From Deltaproteobacteria bacterium (lineage in GTDB: Bacteria > Desulfobacterota > Desulfobacteria > Desulfobacterales > Desulfosarcinaceae): a stretch of DNA of 64,000 bases. The stretch spans positions 16,021 through 80,020 of the forward strand of contig JAHLLR010000015.1 in assembly GCA_020444075.1 (NCBI GenBank). Reading direction: 5' to 3'. A program made the translations under genes and the position numbers. Each line of letters starts with the position of its first letter. The first letter of the stretch is position 1. Below the pieces are notes generated by a model. It made no database searches and had not been told where the DNA came from. It was given only the letters and a program-made list of their open reading frames with translations. Positions 36,625 through 44,868 of the stretch are shown in pieces.

Positions 36625-37920
36625 ATGGCCGACACATCCGCACACCCCCTTTTCAGGTTTCGCTGGCTGATTTTTTCCATCCTGGCCCTGGCCTATTTCT
36701 TCGTTTATTTTCACCGGCTCTCCCTTTCGGTGGTGGCCGACAGCCTGGTTAAGGATTTCAACACCTCCGCCGGCACCATGGGCTTATTGGGCTCCATCTA
36801 TTTTTACTGCTATGCGGCCATGCAATTGCCGGCAGGCCTGCTCTCCGATTCCGTGGGGCCGCGACGGACGGTAACCTGGTTTCTGATTGCCGCGTCGGCA
36901 GGCAGCATTCTTTTCGGATTGGCGCCCAACATCGAAACCGCCTTCGTGGGCCGCATCCTGGTTGGATTCGGGGTCTCCATGGTCTTCATCCCCACCATGA
37001 AGATTCTCTCCCAGTGGTACTACCCCCATGAATTCGCCTCCATGGCCGGCATCCTCAACGCTATCGGCGGAGCCGGCGTCATGGCTGCGACCTGGCTGCT
37101 GGCCATGATGACGGTGGCTTTCGGCTGGCGGCTCTCCTTTGAATTGATCGGCGGTTGCACTTTCGTCATCGCGCTCATGGCATGGCTGATCATCCGGGAT
37201 CGACCCCAGGACAAAGGCTGGCCGACAATTGGCGCCCTGGCCGAGAAATCCAGCACTCCTCCCGCGGCGGCCCGGACCATTCCCTTGCTGGCGGGGATGC
37301 GGCAGGTTGTCGGCAATCCGCATTTCTGGCCCCTGGCCCTGTGGTTCTTTTTCGATTGCGGTATTTTCTTCGGATTCGGCGGACTGTGGGGTGGACCGTT
37401 CCTGATGCACGTATATGGGCTTTCCCGCGAATCGGCAGGCGCCGTTCTGAGCATGATCGCCTGGGGCATGATCATCGGTAGTCCGCTGCTGGGCTTTGTC
37501 TCCGACCGCGTGCTGAAGAGCCGGAAAAAGCCTTTTGTCATCTGCACGGCGATTCTTGTATGTGAAATGGGAACGCTTTACTTTTTTCCCGACCGCCTCT
37601 CGCTGCCCATGCTTTACGTGGCGTTTTTCGTCTTCGCCGTGTGCGCGTCATCCATCGTGGTGATCGGTTTTACGGCTACCAAGGAGCTGTTTCCGGTGGA
37701 GATCGCCGGCACCTCGGTGGGCACGGTCAACCTGTTCCCGTTTTTAGGCGGTGCCGTGTTCATGCCCTTTCTGGGGAGAGTGCTGGATGCATACCCCCGA
37801 AATGCCTCCGGTGCCTATGCGCTGGAAGGCTACACCACCATGCTGCTGGTGCTGTTGATTTCCGCGGTGGTTGCCCTGATCTGCACGCTGATGATGAAAG
37901 AGACATTTCAAAGGCATTAA
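36625..37920 (+). CDS. MFS transporter
   Basis: 431 residues with about 12 membrane segments. LALAYFFVYFHRLSLSVVAD is helix 1, GLLGSIYFYCYAAMQLPAGL with LLSDSVGPRRTVTWFLIAA the conserved helix 2-3 motif (DxxGxRR), and GFVSDRVLKSRKKPFVICTA repeats it in the second half. It moves small solutes, often organic acids or drugs, by proton coupling. The start at 36625 has AAAGGAG upstream. It is followed by a terminator facing the opposite gene. Confidence 0.9.
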   Translation: MADTSAHPLFRFRWLIFSILALAYFFVYFHRLSLSVVADSLVKDFNTSAGTMGLLGSIYFYCYAAMQLPAGLLSDSVGPRRTVTWFLIAASAGSILFGLAPNIETAFVGRILVGFGVSMVFIPTMKILSQWYYPHEFASMAGILNAIGGAGVMAATWLLAMMTVAFGWRLSFELIGGCTFVIALMAWLIIRDRPQDKGWPTIGALAEKSSTPPAAARTIPLLAGMRQVVGNPHFWPLALWFFFDCGIFFGFGGLWGGPFLMHVYGLSRESAGAVLSMIAWGMIIGSPLLGFVSDRVLKSRKKPFVICTAILVCEMGTLYFFPDRLSLPMLYVAFFVFAVCASSIVVIGFTATKELFPVEIAGTSVGTVNLFPFLGGAVFMPFLGRVLDAYPRNASGAYALEGYTTMLLVLLISAVVALICTLMMKETFQRH

Positions 37921-37981
37921 ATTGAAACGGCGGTAGGCTGAAGAATGACAGGATTTTTGCTATCTTTACGATAAAATCGTC

Positions 37982-38018
37982 AAAAAAAATAGGCAGGGTC
38001 ACGAATGACCCTGCCTAT
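37982..38018 (-). terminator. Rho-independent terminator, mainly for the PEP-CTERM-like gene
   Basis: ATAGGCAGGGTCA-CGAA-TGACCCTGCCTAT is a 13-bp perfect stem with a four-base loop. Read on the minus strand it is followed by a T-tract of eight, so it ends the transcript from 38357. From the plus side it also closes the MFS gene. Confidence 0.9.
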
Positions 38019-38048
38019 CATCATCTGGAATTTTTTTGTTGGTTCTTC

Positions 38049-38357
38049 TTAAGTTTTCTTTCTTCCCAATCCTGCCAGACCGATCAGGCCACTGCCCAGT
38101 AAAAGCATGGTAACCGGATCGAAAAGTTGACCACGTGTCATTGAAGACGTATCGCCACTATTTTGTGAATTGACTATCTGCTTGAAGCCGAATCCGAAAT
38201 TTGAAATCAAGTCATCATCATTGACCGAAGCAAGTGTGTCCGTAGCAATAATACCGCTTCTATCTTGGGATGCGCTCGGAGGAGCTTCGAAATAAAATAA
38301 GTCAAAAATGAATATCGCCACTATTGCGATTAAGAAGGAAAATATTTTATTCATCAT
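38049..38357 (-). CDS. Small secreted protein with PEP-CTERM-like sorting signal
   Basis: 102 residues. A signal peptide (MMNKIFSFLIAIVAIFIFDL) is followed by a short hydrophilic middle of about 50 residues (Ser/Asn/Asp rich), then LFDPVTMLLLGSGLIGLAGL and GRKKT at the end. This copies the PEP-CTERM layout (motif, hydrophobic helix with GSGL, basic tail), but the PEP itself reads DPV. PEP-CTERM proteins are processed by exosortase and go to the cell surface with exopolysaccharide. The strong sigma-54 promoter upstream fits the known control of such genes. The middle region is too short for an enzyme. Confidence 0.75.
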   Translation of the reverse strand: MMNKIFSFLIAIVAIFIFDLFYFEAPPSASQDRSGIIATDTLASVNDDDLISNFGFGFKQIVNSQNSGDTSSMTRGQLFDPVTMLLLGSGLIGLAGLGRKKT

Positions 38358-38410
38358 TAGCCCCTTTCTTTGAAGCTAATAGTTATGCATTATCTGTTGG
38401 CATAAGTATA

Positions 38411-38426
38411 AGCAAAAGGGGTGCCG
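38411..38426 (-). promoter_or_regulatory. Sigma-54 promoter of the PEP-CTERM-like gene
   Basis: On the minus strand CGGCACCCCTTTTGCT: GG and GC are separated by exactly 10 bases, with CAC after the -24 GG and TTGCT at -12. It matches TGGCACGN4TTGCT except at two non-essential places. It would start transcription about 40 bases upstream of the ATG at 38357. Confidence 0.75.
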
Positions 38427-38590
38427 AAAGCATAAATAAGTAAAAAAGTAAAAAAATCAATGACTTAAAAATTTGAAAGTAATGAAAGTAAAAAAATAAG
38501 AATAAATTTACATAGTATCATATGTAATTTGATTCCCACTAAGAAATTCATTACCCAATAAGTAAGAGAGGCGAAATTAGGTTTCTGACG

Positions 38591-38977
38591 CTATCGAACG
38601 GTATGTCCGAAGGCGCTTAAAGCAGAAACAGCTTGTTTCAGATCATTCTTTTTCACCAGCACATAGTCCGTATCATAAGTGGAAACGGCGAATATGGAAA
38701 TACCGGCATCGGCCAGCGGCCCGATAACGGCCAGCAGAATGCCGGTAAGAGAGAAATCAAAAGGGCCTTCGATCTTTAACGCGCGAAAGTCGCGCTCAGT
38801 CCGGACGGTCTCCGGCACCGCGCCGCTCAGGCAGACGATGGACAGTTCGTCCGCGGTGCGGGTAACTGAAACGAAGCCTTCCGCAGGCACCCAATGCGGG
38901 ATCTCGGCGTCCGGTGCCAGGCGGCACACCGAAAATAAATCCTCCATAACCGACAAACTCAGCTGGGCGCTGCTCAT
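38591..38977 (-). CDS. ACT-domain protein
   Basis: 128 residues in two ACT-like halves: LSLSVMEDLFSVCRLAPDAE with FVSVTRTADELSIVCL, and LKIEGPFDFSLTGILLAVIG followed by DAGISIFAVSTYDTDYVLVK. This is the short CASTOR/ACT_7 form, which binds amino acids to regulate partners. Its start overlaps the stop of the upstream methyltransferase gene by four bases (ATGA), so the two are translated together. No partner can be named. Confidence 0.85.
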   Translation of the reverse strand: MSSAQLSLSVMEDLFSVCRLAPDAEIPHWVPAEGFVSVTRTADELSIVCLSGAVPETVRTERDFRALKIEGPFDFSLTGILLAVIGPLADAGISIFAVSTYDTDYVLVKKNDLKQAVSALSAFGHTVR

Positions 38978-39777
38978 GGTCGAATCCCAAATCCTTTGAA
39001 AAAGGTATAGCAGAAAGTGCCGTCCGCCCGGGTGGTGCGATAAAGATCGGCGATCCCCTGGTTCCAGGTCTGCTCGTCGATCAGCCCCATGGCCAGGGCC
39101 TGATCCCTTACCCCTTCCACCATGGCGGTGAAGGTCTTGCGGGTAAACCCGTCGACGAGGGCCGGCCGGGATGCATCCACGTACACCATGCGCGGGGAAA
39201 CCGCAACACCGCTATATCCGGCTTCGGAAAGCAGCGGGAAAAGCCGTCTGCCGATCAGGGCATCGCCGCCGGCGTCGGATTGAATCTTCACCAGGCAGCG
39301 GACCGTCAGATCCGCCGCCCGGCTTCGGGGATGGCAGTAGTAGGAGCCGTGGTCTCCCTCGATGACGGTCAGGGTCCCACCGGGTTTAAGCACCCGCCGG
39401 AACCCGGCCAGCGCCTTGGGGGGATCGGAAAGATGCTCGAGGACGAAGCAGACGAACACGTGGTCAAAGCTGCCTGTGCGGTAGGGTAGATGGTAGATGT
39501 CGCCCTGTCGGAAAGTCACGTTGGCCAACTGCTGGCTGGCGGCCATCTGTCGTGCCGCATTGAGGGAAACGTCCGAAATGTCCATGCATTCGAAGCGGGC
39601 ATCGGGGCTCGATCGTGACAAGGTGAGGGTCTGGGCGCCAACGCCGCAACCGGCTTCCAGCACCCGGCTGCCGGCCGGATAGGCGGTATCGCCATGCAGC
39701 AGTTCGGTAAGAGTGCCGGCCTGGTCAGCCAACCGGCAGGATTCTTTTTTGGAATAGCCGTGGACATATTGATTCAT
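38974..39777 (-). CDS. SAM-dependent methyltransferase, class I
   Basis: 267 residues. RVLEAGCGVGAQTLTLSRSS is motif I, DARFECMDISDVSLNAARQM the acidic SAM-ribose loop, FRQGDIYHLPYRTGSFDHVF motif II and FRRVLKPGGTLTVIEGDHGS motif III of the UbiE/Methyltransf_11 type. The C-terminal 90 residues probably bind the acceptor. The start at 39777 (MNQYVHGYSKKE) is preceded by AAGG. Coupled to the ACT gene. Substrate unknown. Confidence 0.88.
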   Translation of the reverse strand: MNQYVHGYSKKESCRLADQAGTLTELLHGDTAYPAGSRVLEAGCGVGAQTLTLSRSSPDARFECMDISDVSLNAARQMAASQQLANVTFRQGDIYHLPYRTGSFDHVFVCFVLEHLSDPPKALAGFRRVLKPGGTLTVIEGDHGSYYCHPRSRAADLTVRCLVKIQSDAGGDALIGRRLFPLLSEAGYSGVAVSPRMVYVDASRPALVDGFTRKTFTAMVEGVRDQALAMGLIDEQTWNQGIADLYRTTRADGTFCYTFFKGFGIRP

Positions 39778-39800
39778 TGATAAGCCTTCATTGTTTTGAT

Positions 39801-39923
39801 TGAATCCTCCCCGCGGCAAGCCGCGGGGAGGATTCACCGTAAGGATGAAAATCGATTACCGGTTCGCTCGCTAACCCCGCCGCAAGCAGCGGGGAATGCG
39901 CTCGCTATCGCGGTTCAACAACG
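39801..39923. repeat. Palindromic repeat cluster, copy B
   Basis: TGAATCCTCCCCGCGGC-AA-GCCGCGGGGAGGATTCA is a 17-bp perfect hairpin (39801-39836). It is followed by AAAATCGATTACCGG, then TTCGCTCGCTAACCCCGCCG and a copy of the GGGGAATGCGCTCGCT unit also found at 20954 and 42119. The rest of the spacer to 40044 shows no gene. Confidence 0.65.
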
Positions 39924-40044
39924 CACGGAAAGGCATCTTGTGGTTCACGCCAAGGCCGCAGGGTTTTTTCAACCACAGGCGTAGCAGCACTACGTCGAGG
40001 ATTGCGAAAATGTGAGAACGCGGGCCTGGACCGCAAGATACCTT

Positions 40045-40911
40045 TCAAGAGGTAGAACGGTCTTGTACAGAATTGCGGTATCGACCGGGAGTAGTGCCCA
40101 CGATTCGCTTGAAGTGGCGGGTCAGGTGGCTCTGGTCGAAAAAACCAACGGAAACGGCTGCCTGCACAGGGGGTTCCCCGGACAGCAGCAGGCGCTGCGC
40201 CTGCTTTACCCGAACCTGAGTGAGGTAGGCGTGCGGCGTGAGCCCGACCTGTCCATTGAACACCCGAATAAAATAATACGGACTCAGGCCGGTGGCAGAG
40301 GCAAGCTCCCGCACGGAAATATCGCGGTCATGATGGGCATGAATGAAGTCCCTGGCAGTTTTCACGGCCGCCGGTTCCCGGCCGGTTTCAAAAGCGGCCG
40401 GGCGGGTCGCGCCATATTGCCGGATCATCCGGGTCAGCACCGCCAGCAGCCCCGTTTCCTTCTCCAAAGCCGTTGTTCGCGGGTCTTCCATGCGCCGGTG
40501 AAGGCGATAAATCATTTCGGCCAGAGAGGGATCGATGAGAACACCGGCCCGAATAAACGGCAGGGGTGCGGTCTTCCCGGTCATCTGGGAAGCCACGGAG
40601 ACCAGCAGATCGGCGTCCAGATAGAACATCCGGTATGTCCAGCCCGCTTCATCGGCTGCCTGGCCGGTATGCACCTCCCCGGGGACGGCCAGGTTGACGG
40701 CACCGGCGGGAGCCACCACGTTCTCTCCCATATAGCGAAACCCTAACGCTCCCTTTTCGATGACTCCCAGGCAATAGCCCTCGTGGAAATGCGGTGCAAA
40801 AGTCTGGGTCACATAACGGGCGTGCATCAGGTTCACTGGCCCCAGTCCGGTGCGCACCCGGCACATGCGGGTTTTTTCCAGGCGGCTCAACCGCTGTTTT
40901 GGACTGACCAT
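40045..40911 (-). CDS. AraC-family transcriptional regulator
   Basis: 288 residues. An N-terminal cupin-type arabinose-binding domain (PHFHEGYCLGVIEKGALGFR, AVNLAVPGEVHTGQAADEAG) is followed by two C-terminal helix-turn-helix motifs: ISVRELASATGLSPYYFIRV and PPVQAAVSVGFFDQSHLTRH with FKRIVGTTPGRYR. It overlaps the end of the MerR gene by 25 bases, so it is the third gene of a coupled SRPBCC-MerR-AraC operon; a start at 40866 (MCRVRTG) would remove the overlap. Ligand unknown. Confidence 0.88.
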   Translation of the reverse strand: MVSPKQRLSRLEKTRMCRVRTGLGPVNLMHARYVTQTFAPHFHEGYCLGVIEKGALGFRYMGENVVAPAGAVNLAVPGEVHTGQAADEAGWTYRMFYLDADLLVSVASQMTGKTAPLPFIRAGVLIDPSLAEMIYRLHRRMEDPRTTALEKETGLLAVLTRMIRQYGATRPAAFETGREPAAVKTARDFIHAHHDRDISVRELASATGLSPYYFIRVFNGQVGLTPHAYLTQVRVKQAQRLLLSGEPPVQAAVSVGFFDQSHLTRHFKRIVGTTPGRYRNSVQDRSTS

Positions 40912-41444
40912 GACCGAATCTCGGCGATTTCCGCGGCGTCGATGCCCAGGGATTCCAGAAAGTCCTGGTGCGCCTCGGGAGACATGCGTTCAAAGGCCAC
41001 GTGCCATTGCCCCATGGCCGCATCGTCCAGTCCGGCGGCGCGGAGGACGGCCACCCATCGCTGCTTGTCCATCACACGGGTACCGGCTATAACCGATTTA
41101 TCCTTCAAGAGCTCGACGATGGTCTGCTGCTGGGAGCGAAGGTCGTGGATCTCTCGGTTCAATGCCTCCAACCGTCGCTCCAGGGCCTTGACCGTCTTTT
41201 GCCGGGGAGCAGCCAGAACCGACTCGATCGTTTCCAGGGACATGCCCGTGCGTCGATAACGGCAGATCTGCTCCAGTCGCATTCGATCGGCGTCACTATA
41301 TTCCCGGTAGTTGGCCCCGGTCCTCCCCGACGGCCGCAGCAGGCCGATGCGGTCGTAGTACAACAGGGTACTTCGGGACAGCCGAAACAGCCGCGCCAGC
41401 TGAGAGATGCGGTAAACGGACTCAATGGCTTTCTTTTTCGCCAT
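40887..41444 (-). CDS. MerR-family transcriptional regulator
   Basis: 185 residues. YRISQLARLFRLSRSTLLYY followed by DRIGLLRPSGRTGANYREYS is the MerR winged helix. The coiled-coil helix (LERRLEALNREIHDLRSQQQ) joins a C-terminal domain of about 60 residues (RWVAVLRAAGLDDAAMGQWH, LESLGIDAAEIAEIRSW) typical of MerR proteins that sense organic ligands. It overlaps both neighbours (23 and 25 bases), which implies translational coupling. Confidence 0.88.
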   Translation of the reverse strand: MAKKKAIESVYRISQLARLFRLSRSTLLYYDRIGLLRPSGRTGANYREYSDADRMRLEQICRYRRTGMSLETIESVLAAPRQKTVKALERRLEALNREIHDLRSQQQTIVELLKDKSVIAGTRVMDKQRWVAVLRAAGLDDAAMGQWHVAFERMSPEAHQDFLESLGIDAAEIAEIRSWSVQNSG

Positions 41445-41943
41445 AGGGATGGGTCTCGAGGTGAAGGTCGGCCATTTTAAGCATGGCTCCGGTTTTCAAA
41501 TAGTGACCGAGCATTTTTTCGATCGCCGCTTTTTCCGACTGGAACGCATCGTCGGTCAGCCCCCTGATCCACTGGTTGCCCGGTTCGCTCAGGCCGGTAT
41601 AGGTATGGGTCCAGGTGACGATGGAGGTCCCTCCCGCCGGGGTCAAGGCCACATCCAGCCGGTTGACTTTAAAATCGGGCACCACACGGATGAATTCAAT
41701 GGCCCGATCTTTTTCATACCGGCACACGATCCAGGTTTCCCGACCGCCCTGGGCGGGGAAATTCGTCGTGAAGACTGCATTCTTTTCCGCCACGCCGCTT
41801 GCGGAAAAAACCATATCACAGGACCAGGGCTCGATCCACTCGTATTCCCGTATGGGGCATAGCAACGGGAACACAACGGCGGGCTCGGCATACAGGTTCA
41901 TGGTATATCTTTTTACCACGCGTTCTGCTTTGAATGCTGCCAT
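41422..41943 (-). CDS. SRPBCC (START/Bet v1-like) ligand-binding protein
   Basis: 173 residues. The START-like fold pattern is visible: YTMNLYAEPAVVFPLLCPIR, EYEWIEPWSCDMVFSASGVA, ETWIVCRYEKDRAIEFIRVV, VALTPAGGTSIVTWTHTYTG and a C-terminal helix AAIEKMLGHYLKTGAMLK. Such proteins bind hydrophobic ligands or act as lipid/polyketide carriers and cyclases. The start at 41943 has GGGAGG seven bases upstream. First gene of the overlapping operon with MerR and AraC regulators, so it may bind the same ligand they sense. Confidence 0.82.
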   Translation of the reverse strand: MAAFKAERVVKRYTMNLYAEPAVVFPLLCPIREYEWIEPWSCDMVFSASGVAEKNAVFTTNFPAQGGRETWIVCRYEKDRAIEFIRVVPDFKVNRLDVALTPAGGTSIVTWTHTYTGLSEPGNQWIRGLTDDAFQSEKAAIEKMLGHYLKTGAMLKMADLHLETHPYGEKESH

Positions 41944-42075
41944 TGCAGGCCTCCCTTGTATTGAGTTATTTGAAGATGAATCAAGGTTGATAAATTTGTG
42001 AATCATGCTTGACCATTTTCTTATTCAACATTAGGGTAAACCGTTAAGCGGTAGACGGGTCAAGGATGGATTGAA

Positions 42076-42164
42076 GCCTCCCCGCAAGGAAAAAAATCGA
42101 TTTTCAGTGCGCTCGCTAACCCCGCCGCAAGCCGCGGGGAATGCGCTCGCTGTTACGGTTCAGC
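42076..42164. repeat. Palindromic repeat cluster, copy C
   Basis: Contains CCTCCCCGC, then AAAATCGATTTTCAG, GCGCTCGCTAACCCCGCCG and GCAAGCCGCGGGGAATGCGC, matching copy B in order. Together with copies at 20954 and 39801 it defines a local dispersed repeat family. Lies in the spacer between divergent genes. Confidence 0.6.
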
Positions 42165-42272
42165 ATACTTAAAAATCTCCATCACGACGCCCGAAACATC
42201 CACCGTCTCTTTCGGTACGAAATTCAGCCAACCGGAAATAGAAATCATTCTACCGATACTGGCATTCCACAA

Positions 42273-42302
42273 TGTACCGCGGATATCTGTACCGCGGAAA
42301 TC
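42273..42302 (+). promoter_or_regulatory. Tandem 15-bp direct repeat upstream of DJ-1 gene
   Basis: TGTACCGCGGATATC and TGTACCGCGGAAATC lie side by side (42273-42287 and 42288-42302), each with a CCGCGG palindrome. A possible promoter follows: TTTCAA at 42303 and TATACT at 42326 with 17-base spacing. The repeats would sit just upstream of the -35, a classic activator position. No regulator is identified. Confidence 0.45.
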
Positions 42303-42378
42303 TTTCAATGCTTGCCGGAGCGGTGTATACTCGACTGAGCGACCACCTCCCTTTCGCTAAAAAATATAGGAGCTCACT

Positions 42379-42930
42379 ATGAATAAAACCGTATTGGTAC
42401 CCGTGGCCGACGGCACCGAAGAGTTGGAAGCGGTGGCCATCATCGACGTGCTTCGCCGAGCCGGCGCAACCGTAACGGTGGCGTCGGTATCCGGCGCTCG
42501 CCAGATCACGGCTTCCCGCGGTGTGGTCATCGTGGCCGACACCCTGATCGAAGCCTGCACCAAAAAAGACTATGATCTGGTCGTGCTGCCCGGTGGTATT
42601 CCCGGCGCTGAGCACCTGCGAGATTCTGCGGACCTGACTTGCATCTTAAAGCGTCAACAAGAAGAAAAGCGCCTGTATGGGGCGATATGCGCCAGCCCGG
42701 CCGTAGTTCTGGAACATCATGGGCTACTGAAGGGTCGCCAGGCCACCTGCCATCCTGGCTTTGTCGACCGGCTTGCGACGAGGGACCGGGTCAATGCCCG
42801 CGTCGTGGTAGACGGCAACTGCCTGACCAGCCGTGGGCCGGGAACCGCCGTCGAGTTTGCCCTAACGTTGGTAGAGCGGCTCTACGGCAAGCACAAACGT
42901 GAGGAAGTGGCGGCCCCCATGGTGATATAG
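42379..42930 (+). CDS. DJ-1/PfpI family protein (YajL/Hsp31-type)
   Basis: 183 residues. ADGTEELEAVAIIDVLRRAG has the conserved Glu of DJ-1 and AICASPAVVLEHHGLLKGRQ has the nucleophile-elbow cysteine, so the active pair is present. DLVVLPGGIPGAEHLRDS is the other family mark. DJ-1 members act in oxidative and glyoxal stress as glyoxalase/deglycase-type enzymes. A purine-rich site (ATAGGAG) precedes the ATG. Probably controlled by the tandem repeats upstream. Confidence 0.9.
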   Translation: MNKTVLVPVADGTEELEAVAIIDVLRRAGATVTVASVSGARQITASRGVVIVADTLIEACTKKDYDLVVLPGGIPGAEHLRDSADLTCILKRQQEEKRLYGAICASPAVVLEHHGLLKGRQATCHPGFVDRLATRDRVNARVVVDGNCLTSRGPGTAVEFALTLVERLYGKHKREEVAAPMVI

Positions 42931-43040
42931 CAAAAAGGCGCCATTCGTAAAGATTGTGTTTTTCGATAAAGGAGGTTGTGGCAAAAACATCGGTACCAAG
43001 ATCAGGAAAAACCCTTGATCTTGCAAAGCCTAAAAACACG

Positions 43041-43066
43041 AAACCCCGACAACCGCCGGGGTTTTG
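43041..43066. terminator. Bidirectional terminator between convergent genes
   Basis: AAACCCCG ... CGGGGTTTT is an 8-base stem with T-run on the plus side and A-run before it, placed between the DJ-1 gene and the large secreted-protein gene. It can serve both strands. Confidence 0.7.
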
Positions 43067-43107
43067 TTGACTACTTTCTTTTGCCGTTCAGGTCAGACAC
43101 TCACACA

Positions 43108-44793
43108 CTATTTTCCATAGACAACCATATAATTGCTGCGGGTTTCGTTAGATGCCCCCGGTCCGTAGTTACCACCTAAATCGACACACGCTCCGGCATT
43201 AAACATCTTTCGGTACAACTTCAGATACGGCTGTGTACTCAGCGATGTTGTAATTTTATCAGCCGAGCGCAATTCCCAACTGCTTAGCCAATTTGGTATC
43301 GAAGATGACCGGCTGTCAAAGAGCACATACACCCAATAACTGACCGGATTGGTGAAGCGCATATATCCGCTGGCTGCGCTGTTTTTAAGCTCATCATTGG
43401 GCGTTTGAATTAACGTGCGCCCGAGCATCCAGTCTGGAACACCACCCATGATAAAGTAGTTTCGGTCAGTGTAGGTATATGCCCCAACAGCCATCGTGGA
43501 TTCTTCAAACTTGCCTTCCAATCCACAGCTGGTCGTTGTCGTTCCACCGCTGCTGCCATTGCTGTAAAAAACAATGTAATTACTGACGGTACCCCCAACA
43601 AACCCGGCTGCTTTGTTGGCGCCAAAGTTCACAATCGCCCCTTTAGCATAATTTCGACTGTAAATCTTCAGGGATGGCTGCGAAGACAGGGATGTTTTGA
43701 GAACGTCGCCGGTATCGAGAAAACCGCTCATCCAATTCGGCAGACGGGTTGCCCGACTGTCATAAGCTACGTAAACCTTGCCGTCATAGGGCATGGTAAA
43801 GGTCAGATATCCACTGGCATCGGTGCGGTTCAGGTCGTCATTGGGCGTTATTATCGCTTCCATACCGTCATACGAGGAGGGCACACTAGTTAGCCGATAG
43901 TCCCTGTCCGTATAGTACTCAAGGCCACCGGTAAGGCTGGTTTCGGTAAACCGTGAGCTTAAAACGCCGTTGGCGGGTCCAGGAGCAGGGCTGCCCGATA
44001 CAGTTGTTCCAACGGCTCCATTGCTGTAAAAAACAATGTAATTACTGACGGTACCCCCAACAAACCCGGCTGCTTTGTTGGCGCCAAAGTTCACAATCGC
44101 CCCTTTAGCATAATTTCGACTGTAAATCTTCAGGGATGGCTGCGAAGACAGGGATGTTTTGAGAACGTCGCCGGTATCGAGAAAACCGCTCATCCAATTC
44201 GGCAGACGGGTTGCCCGACTGTCATAAGCTACGTAAACCTTGCCGTCATAGGGCATGGTAAAGGTCAGATATCCACTGGCATCGGTGCGGTTCAGGTCGT
44301 CATTGGGCGTTATTATCGCTTCCATACCGTCATACAAGGAGGGCACACTATTTAGCTGATAGCTTCTATCCATATAGTATTCGACGCCACCGGTAAGTGT
44401 GGTTTGCGCAAACTTTGAGCTTAAAGCGCCGTTGGCAGCAGGAGGCGCGGGGTTGTTGGTCACGGGGGGAATATAGTGGACTTCATTGGAATTGGCACTT
44501 ATTATGCTGCCATCGAAGGCCCGTACCACAAAATAGTATTCGGTCTGATCTTGAAGATTGTTAAGGCTGCAGGTAACCGAGGTTCCCTGCCAGGCGGCCT
44601 GGCTGTAATTGTAAACCTGACCACTTTTTCGTGCGAATATCCGGTACCCTTCGGGGGCGGAACCATTGGGTTCCCATCGAAGGGTCACACTGGCCGCCAC
44701 AGAGACGGAGGTGGTCAATAAGATGAAGAGGGGAAAAAGGATGAAAACGATACGGGTGGTTTTATAGAGCACGGGTATATTTTTCATGAACAA
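43108..44793 (-). CDS. Large secreted protein: FN3 domain and three tandem repeat domains
   Basis: 561 residues. A signal peptide (about residues 1-33) precedes a fibronectin type III domain (VTLRWEPNGSAPEGYRIFAR to SNEVHYIPP). Then three repeats of about 135 residues each start near residues 120, 275 and 425 (for example LTGGVEYYMDRSYQLNSVP, MEAIITPNDDLNRTDASGYL, VYVAYDSRATRLPNWMSGFL). Repeats 1 and 2 are identical in their core at DNA level; repeat 3 is diverged and has two cysteines. No cell-wall or PEP-CTERM tail. Likely extracellular adhesion or matrix protein. A near-perfect sigma-54 promoter lies upstream. Confidence 0.82.
   Translation of the reverse strand: MFMKNIPVLYKTTRIVFILFPLFILLTTSVSVAASVTLRWEPNGSAPEGYRIFARKSGQVYNYSQAAWQGTSVTCSLNNLQDQTEYYFVVRAFDGSIISANSNEVHYIPPVTNNPAPPAANGALSSKFAQTTLTGGVEYYMDRSYQLNSVPSLYDGMEAIITPNDDLNRTDASGYLTFTMPYDGKVYVAYDSRATRLPNWMSGFLDTGDVLKTSLSSQPSLKIYSRNYAKGAIVNFGANKAAGFVGGTVSNYIVFYSNGAVGTTVSGSPAPGPANGVLSSRFTETSLTGGLEYYTDRDYRLTSVPSSYDGMEAIITPNDDLNRTDASGYLTFTMPYDGKVYVAYDSRATRLPNWMSGFLDTGDVLKTSLSSQPSLKIYSRNYAKGAIVNFGANKAAGFVGGTVSNYIVFYSNGSSGGTTTTSCGLEGKFEESTMAVGAYTYTDRNYFIMGGVPDWMLGRTLIQTPNDELKNSAASGYMRFTNPVSYWVYVLFDSRSSSIPNWLSSWELRSADKITTSLSTQPYLKLYRKMFNAGACVDLGGNYGPGASNETRSNYMVVYGK
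43556..44335. repeat. Two perfect 318-bp copies inside the secreted protein gene
   Basis: Bases 43556-43873 and 44018-44335 are identical over 318 bp by eye (offset 462 bp). They encode the core of repeats 1 and 2. The absence of silent differences means recent duplication or gene conversion. The edges differ immediately outside these coordinates. Confidence 0.85.
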
Positions 44794-44868
44794 GGGTAAC
44801 TCTCCAATATCAATTTCTATGTTAGCTAACGTGCCGTTCCAAGTCTGACAGGCATTTCTCTGCTTTAA

